The notes under the pieces were generated by a model. It did not search any database. It was not told the DNA's origin and saw nothing but the letters and a program-made list of their open reading frames with translations. A stretch of 64,000 bases of DNA from Congeria kusceri (Eukaryota > Mollusca > Bivalvia > Myida > Dreissenidae): positions 4,299,283 through 4,363,282 of the forward strand of contig CM051029.1 in assembly GCA_027627225.1 (NCBI GenBank), read 5' to 3'. Below are positions 20,788 through 32,495 of this stretch, piece after piece. Positions within the stretch are counted from its first letter, which is position 1. Every line of letters starts with the position of its first letter. The translations under genes were made by a program, and so were the position numbers.

Positions 20788-23078
20788 TCTTGGTACCCCA
20801 TACAGTCTCTTTTGAGGTGACCCTTCTTCTTACAGAAGTAACATGGTCCCAACCTCCTTGGTTGATCCCCACCTTGACCTTCCTTCGACACTGCTTCAGG
20901 AGGGGTAAGGTGCATTTGCTTGGCAAACTCCTTCAAAGCGGACGCTATAAGCTCCTCCATCTTTGCTTGTGAAGATGCCTGCACTGTATTAACAGAAAGT
21001 TCCTCCCGGCCCCTTCTGGTCTTTTTTCCATCTACTGCCTGCGATATGTATTGGTGCTGTTTCACCAGGTTTAGGGCTTCCTCCATGCTTGAGGGATTCT
21101 CCAAACAGGCATGCTTGGCTGCCTCCTTGTCCAAACCACCCTGGCAAAACCTGGCAATAGCTTCCTGGCGCATATGATCCTCCGGAAGGTCCACAAAGGC
21201 TGGTGTAGCTAATGTTAGCACACGATCTGCCCAATCTTCCAGCGACTCCTCTTGCCCCTGCGTAGCCTGTCGGAACTTGGCCTTCGATGTCTCAAGCACT
21301 TCTTTCGTACCGAAGCGAGACTCCAATGACTTCATTAACCGACGAAATGAGTATCGGTCATTATCTGTGGTTGTAATGGTAAAGAAGTCAAGGGCCTTCC
21401 CCTCCAAACTCCAGATCAGATAGTCTTTGCATTCCTCTTCAGACCACTTCATAACCTTTCGGTAGCTATCAAACTTCCGCTTAAAAGATAGCCAACTTGC
21501 CTTCCCATCATACCGCAGCGCCTTCGGGTGTCTACGTGGATCCCCCTGTCTGCGCGAGCTACGGTTCTGGGACCGGCTGCTGTCAGAGGAGTGCCTACGA
21601 CGGGTCTTTGATTTGCGATTGGACCCACATGATCTAGATCTAGACTCTGATTCGGAGCCCGACGGTGAACGATGGGAATGCAGTCTTCTTCCGGTCTTCT
21701 TTTTGTGTGAGGTTGTCCTGCGTGGTGATGTTAACCTGGCATCCGGTGACCTACTTGATGATGGTGACCTATGAGGCCTACCACCTGCAGTCCGATTGCT
21801 TCCGGTAACAGACTTTCGGTGCCCACCATCATCACTAGCCTTGCCCTTCCGGTTTCTGCACGATGATGTTGACCTGCATACCGGAGAACTACTTGCTGAT
21901 GGTGACCTATAAGGCCTACCACCTGCAGTTCGGTTACTTCCGGTTACCGACTTCCGGTGCCTACTGTCATCCCTTGCCTTGCTCTTCCCGTTTCTACGCA
22001 GTGCTGTTGTCTTGGCTCCCGGCGACCTACTCGAGGATGGCGACCTATAAGGCCTACCACCTGCAGCCTGCGTACTTCCGGTTGCCGACTTCCGGTGCCC
22101 ACCGTCACCACTTACCTGGCCCTTCCGGCTTCTTCGCAACGCAGTTGACCTTGCCTCTGGCGACCTACTCGAGGATGGCGACCTATAAGGCCTACCACCT
22201 GCAGTTCGGTTACTTCCGGTTACCGACTTCCGGTGCCTACCGTCATCACTTGCCTTGCTCTTCCCGTTTCTCCGCAGTGATGTTGTCTTGGCTCCCGGCG
22301 ACCTACTCGAGGATGGCGACCTATAAGGCCTACCACCTGCAGCCTGCGTACTTCCGGTTGCAAATGTCCTGTGTCGTCCGGCGTCGCTTAGATCCCACCT
22401 CCTGCTCTCTTCCTTGACCTGGCGCTCACAGGAACCCGACCTTGAGAGTTGCCCAGCACTATAAGAGCTAGGCTTTCTCAATGTTCTGCATTCGTGTTCA
22501 GAGGACTCAGCATGCACACCGGGTTTCTTTTCACTGGACTCCCGGGTCTTTACCATTACTGGAAGATCCGGGGAACACAAAAGTGAGCTGGCTCTTGAAC
22601 TATCGGAACCATGCTCTAACTTTACTGGGCTGTAACGTCGTACCCTGTGTGCAGCCGGTGTCAAGGATAGAGGAGGACAAGATTCTCTAATTAGCGGTGA
22701 TTTTGCCCATGATGCCATTATGGGAGCTGTTGTGGTGACCCACGTTGACTCTGTATACACCACCGATGTTTTCGTAGACACCAGTAATGTCTCATGAAGC
22801 AGCGGATACGCCGGAAATGCTGCCGCCTGAAGTGTGATGCCTTTTGGTGAAGGCAGGGACTCACTAAAATCGAGCCAATTAAAGGGATCAGGCTCAGAAA
22901 AGTCCAACATACTGAGCACTTCCGGTGTCAGCCTGCTGCCCAACGCTAAATCAAACACTTCCTTTTTAACCACCCCATACGCAGCACGCAACTGGATGAT
23001 ATGATTGGCCAGTTTTTCACCAATTCCCCGAATTTTCATCAAGTCTTGAACAGACGCTGTATTTACGTTGATAAGCAT
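20775..23078 (-). CDS. gag: ORF1: HhH + SR-repeat Gag with CCHC knuckle (copy B)
   Basis: Intact second copy of the Gag ORF, 767 residues from the ATG at 23078. It has the same order of helix-hairpin-helix, disordered region, five 46-residue SR repeats, gag capsid core and CCHC knuckle. The stop codon lies inside the overlap with the protease frame. Only an isolated substitution (G/E before the SR region) distinguishes it from copy A in the protein. Confidence 0.9.
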   Translation of the reverse strand: MLINVNTASVQDLMKIRGIGEKLANHIIQLRAAYGVVKKEVFDLALGSRLTPEVLSMLDFSEPDPFNWLDFSESLPSPKGITLQAAAFPAYPLLHETLLVSTKTSVVYTESTWVTTTAPIMASWAKSPLIRESCPPLSLTPAAHRVRRYSPVKLEHGSDSSRASSLLCSPDLPVMVKTRESSEKKPGVHAESSEHECRTLRKPSSYSAGQLSRSGSCERQVKEESRRWDLSDAGRHRTFATGSTQAAGGRPYRSPSSSRSPGAKTTSLRRNGKSKASDDGRHRKSVTGSNRTAGGRPYRSPSSSRSPEARSTALRRSRKGQVSGDGGHRKSATGSTQAAGGRPYRSPSSSRSPGAKTTALRRNGKSKARDDSRHRKSVTGSNRTAGGRPYRSPSASSSPVCRSTSSCRNRKGKASDDGGHRKSVTGSNRTAGGRPHRSPSSSRSPDARLTSPRRTTSHKKKTGRRLHSHRSPSGSESESRSRSCGSNRKSKTRRRHSSDSSRSQNRSSRRQGDPRRHPKALRYDGKASWLSFKRKFDSYRKVMKWSEEECKDYLIWSLEGKALDFFTITTTDNDRYSFRRLMKSLESRFGTKEVLETSKAKFRQATQGQEESLEDWADRVLTLATPAFVDLPEDHMRQEAIARFCQGGLDKEAAKHACLENPSSMEEALNLVKQHQYISQAVDGKKTRRGREELSVNTVQASSQAKMEELIASALKEFAKQMHLTPPEAVSKEGQGGDQPRRLGPCYFCKKKGHLKRDCMGYQEWLK
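21693..22382 (-). repeat. Five tandem 138-bp units coding SR-rich repeats, copy B
   Basis: Same array as 6158-6847; the unit number is unchanged between the two copies. Confidence 0.9.
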
Positions 23079-23545
23079 TTTTATTAATAAACAAGTGCAG
23101 GGCCGATACCAATAAATAATAACCAATCAACACAAAATTTTTATTTCTTTATTTATTTTACTTAAACAATTTACCCCAGATACTAGAGGGACCAAGCGTG
23201 ACTAAAAGACACAGCTTGAAACACTAACGTGGCTACAAGACACTGCTTACTAACCTTCCCTAATATTTCCCAATTTTTCAAACACTGTTCCTTTAATTCT
23301 GTGCAGAAACAGAATAGCCACCTAATTCTGGCCTAAACTGGAAAAATTAATTTGTTAAATTAATTTACAGGCCTTCACAAGGTTGCCAGACTAATATCCC
23401 CGTTAACTGAATGCCGTACAATCAAAAATTATATTTTAACCCACAATTTCCCCTCCCGCTAAATTTACTGTACCTAACCGGAAAGTTCTGGAAAAAGTGA
23501 AATATAATTGTTAAATTCTAAATGTACGCAGCCGAACCAAATTAA

Positions 23546-23556
23546 CCTCGTCGCCA
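23546..23556 (-). other. tRNA primer binding site, copy B
   Basis: TGGCGACGAGG on the minus strand, one base inside the 5' LTR; probable tRNA-Ser(GCT) primer. Confidence 0.7.
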
Positions 23557-23557
23557 A

Positions 23558-23763
23558 TAAAGTAAACCTCCTGTAACGCAACCTTAACCTTAACCTATGG
23601 TAAATACTGGGAAACTTACTACTCCTCAAAGCACGTCTTGCCTCGCCTACGTCTGGAACGGAAGAGACCCGTGAACTCGCGTGTATCCCCCACTAACAGG
23701 GAGACAAGGGAGAAAACCATACTTACCGATACGCTACCGTACTATACTGGATATGTCACAACA
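23558..23763 (-). repeat. 5' LTR of copy B
   Basis: 206 bp and identical to the 3' LTR. A strong donor-like GTAAGTAT starts about 37 nt in (GT at 23726-23725), a possible partner for the acceptor before ORF3 if transcription starts upstream of it. Confidence 0.95.
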
Positions 23764-25169
23764 ATATGAACCTTACAAGTATTAATAACTGATGAAATAC
23801 AAATATGCAGCTACGTGACAAACATTGCTGCTCACAATTAAAGAAGGATTTGAAACGAGTGGGAAACTGACACCTGACTAAATAGGTTTTTAAAGAGACA
23901 ATTGGTCAATGGGAGATAATTTACTTCCCATGTCATATTATAAGAAATTTATACCTAGTTATAAATGGATGACAGGCTATTTCTTCGCTTGGTTGGCTTT
24001 TGTATTTGTGCATGTAATTCTGCATCCAGGGCATCGTTTTTATGTTGACAGAATCGGTATCATTCGATAACTGCTTCTTTGTCTCAAGAGGGTCGACTCT
24101 GGAAACCTTTTATTTTTGGACATAAAGTACGTACATATATATAACTATTAAACAATATTCGTCAAGCATATTTTAAGCCATCCATGACCCTAACATATAT
24201 GCAAAGAGAGCATTAAACCTGTAAATAAAAAAATACATATTTTAATTAAAAACATGTAATTAGTTAATAATTATTGTGGAACATGCAAGAGACATGTACT
24301 AACTTGTGCTGATTCGAAGAAAACAACAAGACGGCAATCCACTTCTTCTTTAATATTCCTGATACCCTAGTTTATACACATTGTATATCCGAATACCGAT
24401 GGCAAACTTGTATTCACATTTGTGTATTAGAAAATAAATAACTTGTCTATATACATAAGCTGAAAAATAAGTCCATATTAAGCAGTTAACATAGCAGGTA
24501 AGCAAATATTGGACCGTTGAAATGTCAAATTTTCGTATCCGGTTTATGTAAATAAGTTAGGCGTGAATGCACTAAAAACGGAATGATTACAAGGCTCTTT
24601 CAAACTCACCGTGCTGAAACTGCCACGGACTGATAGTGGGTGAAATATAATGTAAACAAAAACCGGCGCCTAGTGTGTTTCAAAATCTTACGATATTGTC
24701 TTGTTCAGTTATGGTATGCCAATTTCGTCCTTAACACTTAAAGAGTAAATCCAAGTTTTTATGGATAAACTTACGATAAAACTTTGTTAAATATGTGTTG
24801 TTCTTAGATAGGCCTATTAAGAAAACACATTTAAGGATTGTTAAGAACTACAGTAATTTTTTTAAATAAGATTCTTCGTGAATCATGAATATGTCAGAGA
24901 ACAACAAATCAACCGGAGTAATCCAAATGAAGTTACACTTATTAGCGGCAGAAAAAAATAGGTTCTATAGTCATATGCTCTAATATGAAAATAGTATACG
25001 TTATTTGGCGGTATAATAGTCATTATTTGCCAATGAGTAACGATTGAAAAAATCTATATTAATGAAATTTTTAGCATACAATATATATGTTAATCATTGT
25101 ATAGTTAAGTACTTGCGCGTGCATATTACAGTCAGTAGTGAAATAGAACAATACTTTTTATTATTACAG
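23764..25169. other. AT-rich flank, no gene seen
   Basis: Duplicate of 8229-9688 with a 54-bp deletion near 24400. The first four bases, ATAT, match 15564-15567. Confidence 0.7.
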
Positions 25170-25496
25170 TTTTCAATTCCGATGGAAGTAATTTAATTTG
25201 TGTGTACGCTCTGAGATTAAACATGAGCCTTGTTTATTTTGTGCGGTTCCTCACCGAGCATAAATATACAAGATCAGGATAACAAAATCACGTTTGAGAT
25301 TCCAACGAGTCTCATCAACTCCAACTCATCTGGATATTTGTTGCGTGTCAGAGCGCCAAATAAGGGAAATCTACACGAAGATTGCGTAACGAAGTTAACA
25401 TTGTTTAATAAACAAGTTAATACTTTCAACATTATTCACAATTACCTGAAAACAAGAACGTTTATATCTATGCTAGCTGCAGAAGTATGCGATTAG
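25170..25496 (+). pseudogene. Possible Ig-like exon, frameshifted (copy B)
   Basis: Copy of 9689-10015 with the same acceptor-like site and the same change of reading frame midway. The defect therefore predates the duplication. Confidence 0.35.
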
Positions 25497-28484
25497 ATTT
25501 GCTTTCTAATACGTTTATAATTCGGTTAGTGGATTAAATAAAACGCATAATATATTATTTTAATTAACAGTCTTGCAGCACCGATTAGATCTAGTATGCG
25601 AAACACGTGGATGTCGTTCTGTTTTTGACAAATTTGGAACATACGTAATGACGTGTTAAGAACGACAACTATTGACACTATATGCATGTATTTAGCCTAA
25701 TTTTCCCAATTATGTAGAATTTACCTTAAACATTATTTCAACATAAAGAAGGGCACAACGCAGGCAAAACACCTACAATACTTTGTATTACAAGAAATAT
25801 ATTTCTAGCTCGAGAAATTACTATACAAATAAATATTACGACATGTTCATTCGACACATTGTAAAGTTTAGAACAAGCCTGAATCAGTTTATCAAACTTC
25901 GTTGTAAATATAGGAAATGCTCGTTTAGTTAACTAACTGATAAGTTGAACTTTTCAACGTTTTTAGTTTATTTTTCTGCAACGTAATTAACAATTGAGAA
26001 ACACAAATGTTGTGAACATGTTGACAGTACTTATGCGCTTCTCGTAGCTGGTTACATTTAACATAAAAATGTACAAATTGTTTATAAAAATTGTGGTTTG
26101 GAAAGCATTTCACTTTAGTCTTCTGGGTATACGTACGATTGCTTGCATTTCTTTCTTATATGTCTCCAAATTAAATAAAAGATAACTAAGTTGTTAAAGA
26201 AATATTATAATTAATAAGGAGATCGTCGACGAAATGAGAAAAAGGAAGTAGACAGCATGGGATATGATTATTGGTTGTTTATTAAATTTTGTTTACACCT
26301 TAAACTATTTTGAATTAATGCTTTTCGTTTCTCCGTGCGATGAAATAAATGGACAGTCATCTGTTCAAATAAAATATAACGTAAACATTATTAGTCATAA
26401 TATTTGTATTTTTCTTGCATAAATCACATCGCTACAAAACTAAAAAAGTAGCTTAAATAGATGCAAAAATTACTGTGACATCAAGAAGAACTGCTATTTC
26501 GGCCGGTATAGCCAACAAGCACCAAACATTATTAATGCTTTAGAAAGTTAAGTATACAATAAGAGGTGCTTTGTTAGTAAGACTACAGTAAATCCACATC
26601 ATAAAGACTTCACACAATTCACACAATTCCTAGGCTGAGAGTTTAACAGATTCTCGATAATCCTGTTTAATTATTAACACAACAGATAGAGACTTAATGC
26701 TTTTAAATGCTTTAAATCCACACCAAAGTATCCAAATTTTCATTCGGCGAGAAAAACGCAAAGCAATCCACAAATGACATCACTAAACAAATGATGACGT
26801 GTAAGCTAGTTCATTGATCAACAGCATCCGTGGACACGGGCGTATTTAAGCTCTTTGCTTTGCCTGGGCATAAGTTGTCTTAGGGATAAAGTTGGGATAA
26901 CATTGTAATATAAAGTAAAGGATAACAGTTTAATATAAAGCTCAAAATGCTATATTTTTCTTATTGTACATATTAAACTATTCATCATTATTAACCGTGA
27001 TATAAATGCACAATAAATTAGACGATCTATATGCATCTAACAAAGAGACACATCAATGTGAAATCAAATCCTTTTTAAAGCTACGTTCGTAAACCGATGT
27101 TACGTTATGAAGATTTTCCTTGGTCGCTTCTAAGAAAAGTAATGTTTACCTTGTATACCATAACATGTACATATTACATACTAGTGAAATGGCTTTATTT
27201 ACACGTTTAGGCCTTGCATGATAAAATACTATCCAGCATAAGTTGACAAAAAAATGTCAAATTTATTATTGTAGAAGTAGAACTGGAACGAAATGTTCAT
27301 GTATATTAATTAAAAAAACAACAACATTTAATCAAACATTAACAATAAATGCAAACAAAGTGTAACATTTAACAGTATATTATATTTTATTTCATGCTAA
27401 TATTATTGTCAAAATATAATTTGCATAAAAATAGGACTCACAGATATTACTACGCCGTTGATGCGACATTGCGTTCATACGATTATGAATGCATACCCCT
27501 TCCCTATTAAAATGCCTATGCAATGTAAATATTAAACCACAACGATCTTATCATTTTATGTTTTGTTCATAAAACACCTAAAACAAATCATAACTATGTA
27601 AATGTTAAAATATCAGTTTAACGAAAGTTAAATCTTAATTACCCCGGAAATGTTCGGAAAGGTGTGCATCATGTGTTTCGAAAACGATATATTGTGTAAA
27701 CAATGGAGCCAAATCGAAAACTATCGGCAGCTTTTAGTGCAAACAATTATTTGTTATAGACGAAAATAATGGGGGAGCATCGTTGTGTTGGGAAGTTGTC
27801 CCATAAAACTATACTGCTTAACCAGTAGTAAGTAAAATGTACTGCATTATATACGCGTAATAAAGTGATGTTTAAAACGGTCATATCCAATAGTCTTATA
27901 CGAAAAACATAAATTAATGCGTAGAAGAGGAATTTTCAAAAAGGAATACGAAAGTTTTTGTGTGGGGACAGATTCTAATCTGTGCTTTGATTTGATATTT
28001 ATTTACATCTTTTACAATTACATTTAAGCAATAACAGCAAATTTAAAGAAGCAGTTATGGGAAGTGTACAAGCAAAGTTATAAAGCAAAGCAGAATATCC
28101 AAGATAAACGCTTACATTGTCCTAAAATGGTACAACACATATTTCTACCTATGCCGTCTTAATCCAAAATTAGCTACGAACAGATTGTGTAGTTTGCATT
28201 TGACATGTATACAAGGCCCCGTGTTCACAAATATTTAAAATGTGGAATTGCATTGTAGATGTAGGCCTATTCAGTAGGTAAAATAAGCAACAGTCCGGAG
28301 TGTTACATTACTGACAAATAATGTAAAATAACGTAAAACTAATATACATGGTAATAACGATGGAATATATATACAGTTAATACCAAGTTTATTCGGTTTA
28401 TGTTAATGTAACAAACTTGTAATGCACTTTATTATAGTTCTGCTTACGAATACATGTATGTACATTGCCTACTGTATTTTTCAG
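25497..28484. other. AT-rich non-coding DNA (copy B)
   Basis: Duplicate of 10016-13008. No gene seen; divergence from copy A rises somewhat towards the right. Confidence 0.6.
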
Positions 28485-28628
28485 AAATGTAACAATCCAG
28501 ACTGTCCGCTGTACACATACATTCCACAAGAGGGTAACTCAGTGAAGATTGAACAGCTTACTGCAGATAAAGTGGTACATAAAGCAGCAACTGGGGTAGG
28601 AATAACACTTGTAAAATGGTTTTGCTGA
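28485..28628 (+). CDS. Possible terminal exon, unknown gene (copy B)
   Basis: Follows a clear TTTTTCAG acceptor. 47 codons then TGA, beginning KCNNPDCPLYTYIPQEGN and ending GITLVKWFC. One residue longer than the copy A version through an in-frame 3-bp difference. Function not recognised. Confidence 0.38.
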   Translation, partial: KCNNPDCPLYTYIPQEGNSVKIEQLTADKVVHKAATGVGITLVKWFC

Positions 28629-28859
28629 TCAAAAAGCTTACATTAATTAGCAAACGCAATTCATTGCGTTTATAACCTTACTTCTCAAAATGCAAAAATC
28701 TCTAACCATCTTTACTGCTCCTGTGTTTGGTTTCATACATCACTTTAAATTTGCTTAAAGTATTAAAAATGTGAAAATCTAATAACAAACATAAACACAT
28801 TGACAGAGAAATATAAAAGAAAATCAGGTGTAGTTCATGCTTAAATGAAACAGGAACAT

Positions 28860-30426
28860 TCGTTTCATGGCCATTTTGTCTGCATACAGAGAGGTATTAA
28901 ATAATTGCATACTGAAACGCTCTGTTTTAAATGAGTACTCGCATTAATGCGTATATTTCCCACGTAGATGCTATTATGCTTGTTTATCGTTAAGAGCGAA
29001 TTTTGATGTGCACATTAGATACTCGTAAATCGGAAAAAAATACCGTGTTATGACAGCTGTCAGTATATTTCCTTCTATGTGCGTATTGAGTGTATCACGT
29101 CACTTCTCTGAATAGGCAGCCTTCTACTTCATCGTAGAAATGCTATAACGTGCGTAATTAAAATATAGATTCAACACTTTATAATGACACATCATCAAAA
29201 AGTAATACATCTGTATTTGGTTTGGTGTTGTATACTGTGCATATTTTAGCGGATTATATTCAATTTTCTAGGACGCAGAATACTGTTATCATGAGGAAAA
29301 ATCAAATCGCGAGTAGTAAGACACTGACACAATATCGCTAGCTAACATATCGAGTTTAAGTAATGTAGATGCAACTACAAATGCAAATCAGTGATTTTAA
29401 CTCCATCAATCATCTGTAAAATATACTAACAATGTCAAAATGTTGATACTCGACTACACCTACTGACAGAAAGAAGTGTACTTTATAAATAAATTGCACA
29501 TACACAATGTGTGTTATGCTACTTATAAAGATCTAAAATATTTGAATATGGTTTAACGCAATTTCCCGAAGTAAACTATGTCTGTCATGAATGACCGATT
29601 ACAGCATATGCACATGCTTTCTACAAATACACGGCCTGTATAATACACGTCCAAAGTCAACGGCAGTAAATTTCTACAAATACATACATCAATAATGAGA
29701 GTGCTGTTTGCCACACCATCTGCATTTTGGGCAAAAAATGATTAAACAAATTGGCAAATGTCAAAATTGCGTTTAAATCGACTCGATGTCACCATTCATT
29801 AAGGTCCTCACGTTGAGGATGTTTTGTTTACTGCAAATTGGTATACATATATTATGTAGTATAATCATTTCTACGTGGAACTACGTTGTCTGATTTTTAA
29901 AATAGAGCTTTAAGTAATTGCATTATATAATATTTCAGACCTACCTCTTAACTTTATTAACGTTTTCGACTAATTTCTGTTCTGAGCTCCACCTCGGAAG
30001 GTGCATTGGCTCAATTTTAATTTACCTCCAAAGATAGGCCGTGAAATAACCACCTAATAAATTGAAGTAAGGCTGTGTCAAAATATTAAGAAAGTGGATC
30101 GATTACATGAAATAACACAGTTACAAAATAAATAAGTGCATCACATGTTGTTGCTTAACAGAAGAAACTCAGTTATCTATTGTACAAGCTGTTTTGGAGA
30201 TCATTTACTGCAATTTGACAAGGTACCCTTTCTATAAACTATAATCGCAACGCCTTTAGTTTTATTATTACGTAAACCTTAGCAAAAACTTACCAAACAA
30301 TCTTAGTTGAAAAAGGACCATGCATCAGACAACAATCAATATATAGTTATGTTTTTGTCATTTACCCGAATCACATTATACATAATAAATATGCAAACTC
30401 TTAAGTCTATAGATTCAATTGTTTTC
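28860..30426. other. AT-rich non-coding DNA
   Basis: Unique sequence right of the duplication. No gene, RNA or repeat supported. Confidence 0.6.
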
Positions 30427-30626
<200 letters not shown>

Positions 30627-30724
30627 TTAACTACTATGTCATGGTTCGACTGATGAGAGTATGACATTTTGAAACCAAAACTGAATTGTCTAACCAAATA
30701 AGTACTTTAACACGTGTTGAATAA

Positions 30725-30856
30725 TTTGCATAACTTCCTCTTACCTCGTTCAGTAAGCAGTGAATGAGGTAATACAATGGAGATTGTGGGTAACGGTAAC
30801 ATTCCAAAGTGAGCCAGTGTCCAAAATATGACACTTTTGTTTACGTCTTTGGTATA
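30725..30856 (+). repeat. Low-copy dispersed repeat, member 1
   Basis: Shares TTTGCATAACTTCC, AGCAGTGAAT..., GTAACATTCCAAAG and the following ~40 bp with 32060-32213, same orientation, diverged with small indels. Family unknown. Confidence 0.65.
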
Positions 30857-32059
30857 GGGGTTTAAGTACCAAACCAGGTTTCGTGTCAAAAGATATACGA
30901 TATTTATAGACTAAAGGCATTTAAACAGTACATAATATGGTCGCCATCCTGATCTATATCTGAATAAATTCTTCCTTGTTGTTTAGGCCGTTATATGTGT
31001 GACTTCGTCTGTGATTTTAAGTTTTTTTTTGTAATATATTTCTGGACGAAGATTTGCGATAAGACAGACGCATGCTAACACACGGCTGTATACAATAATT
31101 AGGTAGTACTAGACTGTTTTTTCAATTTGCACTTGTATACCTTGTTTCTTGTTTGAAATGGCGGATCGTGTCTGAGCTAGTTTTGCAATTTGTGAAATAT
31201 TTTCAACCAAAAGTTAAAAACAACTAGATATGATAATGGAAATAAGGAAAGCTTAATTGTTCTTACGATGTTTGTGAACTACTTGAAATGTTAGATCGAA
31301 GAATATAAGGTGTTTAATATTTATGATACAGCGTGAATCGAAGTAATTGTTTTTTTTACAGAATTGCTTATTTTACAAAGACTCATTAAAAGTCTTAACT
31401 GCAAACATTAAAGGACCCGGTCTAACCAAATTCAATAATTATACAAAGAAAATCATAAAAAATTAAAGAAAGTATACCTCCGCCTGTGTACGAGCTCAAA
31501 CCAACGACAATCAAACTTAAAAGTCTAACTAACTTGCATACACGTGGATTGTTACGATTGTTATGCGATACATTTAATAGTAGTACTTTAGACGTTGAAG
31601 ACTATATTATTGAATTTCAACTACTGTATGGGTTTCACGATGCTTGACTATCAAAATCTTAAAAAATGTAGGACTTAATTGTGTAGTAGTAATCAAATAT
31701 AGTAAAAACAATTGCAATGAATTGTACATAGTCAAAAAACACAACGATATACCTAAAATGCAGTACGAACAATGTGTAATAAATCGATGGAAAATGAAAG
31801 CACACTTCGAAATGTAGGGCCACTATGTTTACAAAATTTAATATGTATATCAACAAGTATTGCTATATTATTCACTATACGCCAGTTGTAAATATGTAAT
31901 AGTTTGTGTTTATGTACACATCAATAGTACTTTTAATTGTTTACTACCATATTTGTTTCGGAATTGTTTGATTATGTTGAGTGTCATTGTTACTGTGAAA
32001 CACTTATGTAATCACAGCAACTGAATCATCTACCCTTAATTGCAAAACTTGTTAAATGG
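30857..32059. other. AT-rich non-coding DNA
   Basis: Between the two dispersed repeat members; nothing supported. Confidence 0.55.
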
Positions 32060-32213
32060 TTTGCATAACTTCCTTGTTCCTAGTTCTCACGGTTAGCGGT
32101 GAATAAGCAGTACAATCGGGCATGCTCCGGTTTGTGGGTATTCTATTGACAGTAACATTCCAAAGGCAGTCGGTTTCTGAAATACGACACGTTTATTTGC
32201 GTATTTCGTATAC
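32060..32213 (+). repeat. Low-copy dispersed repeat, member 2
   Basis: Partner of 30725-30856, with extra bases in the middle. No coding potential seen. Confidence 0.65.
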
Positions 32214-32298
32214 AACAAAATCGCCTCATAAATCTTATTCATCGAGATGCGGTATGAAACTACATGTTCACGGATGTTTGAGTTTGTTTTGAAGTATG

Positions 32299-32495
32299 CT
32301 ATTAAATACTTTAAGTTGACAGATTAAACCATCGGAACTAAAGAGCTCATGTATAATAACAAGAAAACGATTTTAAGGAAATAAAATAAAAACATTATTC
32401 TATTAAATGCCTTAAGTTGACATATTAAACCATCGGAACTAAAGAGCTCATGTACAATAACATGAAAATGATTTTTAAAAATAAAATAAAAATGG
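32299..32495 (+). repeat. Two-copy tandem repeat, ~101-bp unit
   Basis: 32299-32399 and 32400-32495 share the core ACCATCGGAACTAAAGAGCT and an A-rich end (AAATAAAATAAAAA). The second copy leads directly into the tRNA-like segment, so these may be 3' tails of a SINE-type element read on the minus strand. Confidence 0.8.

Larger units (their letters stand above)
15568..23763 (-). mobile_element. Ty3/gypsy-type LTR retrotransposon, copy B (complete, 8196 bp)
   Basis: Both 206-bp LTRs are in the window and I found no difference between them, which points to a recent insertion. A 4-bp ATAT sits on each side (15564-15567 and 23764-23767), consistent with a target-site duplication. Order on the minus strand: 5' LTR, PBS, HhH-SR-Gag ORF, protease, integrase, TatD ORF, PPT, 3' LTR. 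Reverse transcriptase/RNase H are missing and the PHD finger is destroyed by a 112-bp deletion, but the TatD ORF is uninterrupted. Its flanks match copy A, so both come from one insertion. Confidence 0.95.
15637..28859. repeat. Segmental duplication, copy B
   Basis: This is the partner of 1-13379, offset by about 15.5 kb. The same insertion point and the same downstream flank show that the retrotransposon was already in place when the segment was copied. The true left edge of the unit may lie as far left as 13380, because the part of copy A that would match 13380-15636 is outside the window. Confidence 0.93.
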
